Below, piece by piece: positions 63,123 through 64,000 of a stretch of DNA of 64,000 nucleotides. The notes under the pieces were generated by a model. That model had not been told where the DNA came from. It ran no database searches and was given only the letters and a program-made list of their open reading frames with translations. Position 1 is the stretch's first letter; each line of letters starts with the position of its first letter. Both the position numbers and the translations under genes were made by a program. The DNA comes from Calliopsis andreniformis. Its lineage: Eukaryota; Arthropoda; Insecta; Hymenoptera; Andrenidae. The DNA lies in contig NC_135064.1 in NCBI RefSeq assembly GCF_051401765.1, positions 28,618,001-28,682,000 on the forward strand, read 5' to 3'.

Positions 63123-63529
63123 GGAATGATCGATTAGTAAACGAAGCAGCTATCGGTGTCGAGCACCGATACTGAAACTATCGCCATCTTTGAGCAGCTT
63201 CCAAAGTTTACTGCTCTGAGCCCGCCAGAGACAAGTCACACGTATTTACGAAACTAGTCCCTTTCCCAACTAACACTACTTCAATCACTAGTTCTTCAAC
63301 TGACCGTTATTCACGAGCAGAGGACGCTGAAAACACCTTCGAATTTCTAAGTCTACTAGATCTAAGGGATGCAGGGAATTTTGAATAAGCTTATGTCGGC
63401 TTACTGGATACATAGATCTGGAAATCTGCTCAGGCGCAGCCAGTGTCTAAATTCACGATCTTATTTGACGTATAAACTGACACATTACATGCATACATAT
63501 GTACATACATATATCTATTATGTGTATTT

Positions 63530-63868
63530 GTGGTGTATATGTATAAACTTGGATTTCAGTATTCTCCAAGTTCACACCGTAAAATATTTTTGAATGCGAG
63601 AACGATTATCGAGAACGATTTCTCAATTGACAATACGGAATACGATTTCAAAAACAAAACAGGCTTTTCCAACCTAATAACCACTCACAATATTCGTTCG
63701 CTTCTAAACAAAATGTGAAGAAAATTTTCAAGTATATTAACACTCCACCATATGCAACTCTCAATTTTGAAAAAAAAAAGACAATTTTAGAGAAAATAGA
63801 TATACAAGAAAAAGAGAAAAAAAAAGAGAAAAAAGAAAAAGTGGAAATTAGAAAGTGACTATATTTTA
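63530..63868 (+). CDS. Uncertain coding segments at the window edge
   Basis: One frame (63530-63718) contains ENDFSIDNTEYDFKNKTGFS and ITTHNIRSLLNKM. In another frame, from about 63716, comes VKKIFKYINTPPYATLNFEK followed by a Lys/Glu-rich tail to 63868. The two could be joined by a small frameshift or splice. I do not recognise a family. It may be part of a gene beyond the right edge, a decayed gene or chance. Confidence 0.15.
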
Positions 63869-64000
63869 AAAGTAGCACATCTCACAAAGATAAAAGGAAT
63901 GCTTTCTGAGATCAGTGACGAAAAAAGCGAAAAGAAATAAAATTGAACAATCCCTGGATGATATCAAAATTTGTTCTCCGTGTATCATTCTGAAAGGAAA

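Larger units (their letters stand above)
62733..64000. other. Upstream region of the DGCR2-like gene, to window edge
   Basis: It begins with the 5' UTR and probable promoter of the DGCR2-like gene. Minisatellites lie at 63024-63122 and a (CATA)n run near 63485-63520. Near the end are two adjacent frames with protein-like composition, listed separately. The extreme right is A-rich (AAAAAGAGAAAAAAG). Confidence 0.45.

Noticed and set aside
1..64000. tRNA, rRNA, CRISPR, operon or bacterial features
   Set aside because: No tRNA-type GGTTCGA-box pair with matching stem, no direct-repeat array, and the spliced animal genes exclude a prokaryotic layout.

Overview
The window is animal nuclear DNA, almost certainly from an insect and probably a hymenopteran (bee, wasp or ant). 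It is AT-rich, with compact multi-exon genes, short GT-AG introns, CpG-richer DNA at gene starts and many (TACA)n/(GTAT)n runs. All proteins resemble insect or general animal orthologues, including painless, a TRPA channel of insects. The species cannot be named from sequence alone. Exons were joined by hand from splice signals, reading phase and remembered family sequences. Eight of the nine full-length models close in frame as complete proteins with no forced step. The ninth (the STPGR protein) closes only if one decayed exon is skipped, and AMDHD2 needs one GC-AG intron.

Layout, left to right: the 3' end of Rabconnectin-3A (1025-4145, +), a V-ATPase assembly factor; cytosolic asparaginyl-tRNA synthetase (4948-7625, -), head-to-head with gamma-tubulin complex component 2 (8209-13420, +); painless (13888-16642, -); about 3.8 kb of non-coding DNA; a STPGR-repeat (ODF3/SHIPPO-like) protein with about one repeat per exon (20415-25500, +); N-acetylglucosamine-6-phosphate deacetylase (26253-28377, -); nucleosome assembly protein Nap1 (29769-32480, -) with a non-coding first exon near 34.0 kb, head-to-head with CPSF6 (34644-43666, +); an 8.8 kb gene-free stretch; HPS5/pink (52428-55959, -); 3.6 kb of non-coding DNA; and a DGCR2/IDD-like membrane protein (59553-62732, -). 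The last 1.3 kb is upstream DNA with minisatellites.

The genes do not form a pathway. They are a typical mix of housekeeping genes (translation, microtubule nucleation, chromatin, mRNA 3' processing, organelle trafficking, amino-sugar breakdown) plus one sensory channel and one probable axoneme or sperm protein. Neighbours are mostly convergent or divergent.

The most interesting items are: the STPGR exon array, with seven 99-bp phase-1 exons and a decayed 77-bp copy whose skipping keeps frame; a nine-unit PPHG minisatellite coding inside CPSF6 and a possible 33-bp microexon in the same gene; small non-autonomous transposons (a 362-bp pogo/Tigger-like element, two TTAA-flanked hairpins and a 136-bp foldback); a TTTCA pentanucleotide run in an intron; a DGCR2-like protein with no lectin or LDL-receptor modules; and a zinc-finger-like C-terminus on HPS5. 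I did not find a clearly new multi-gene system.
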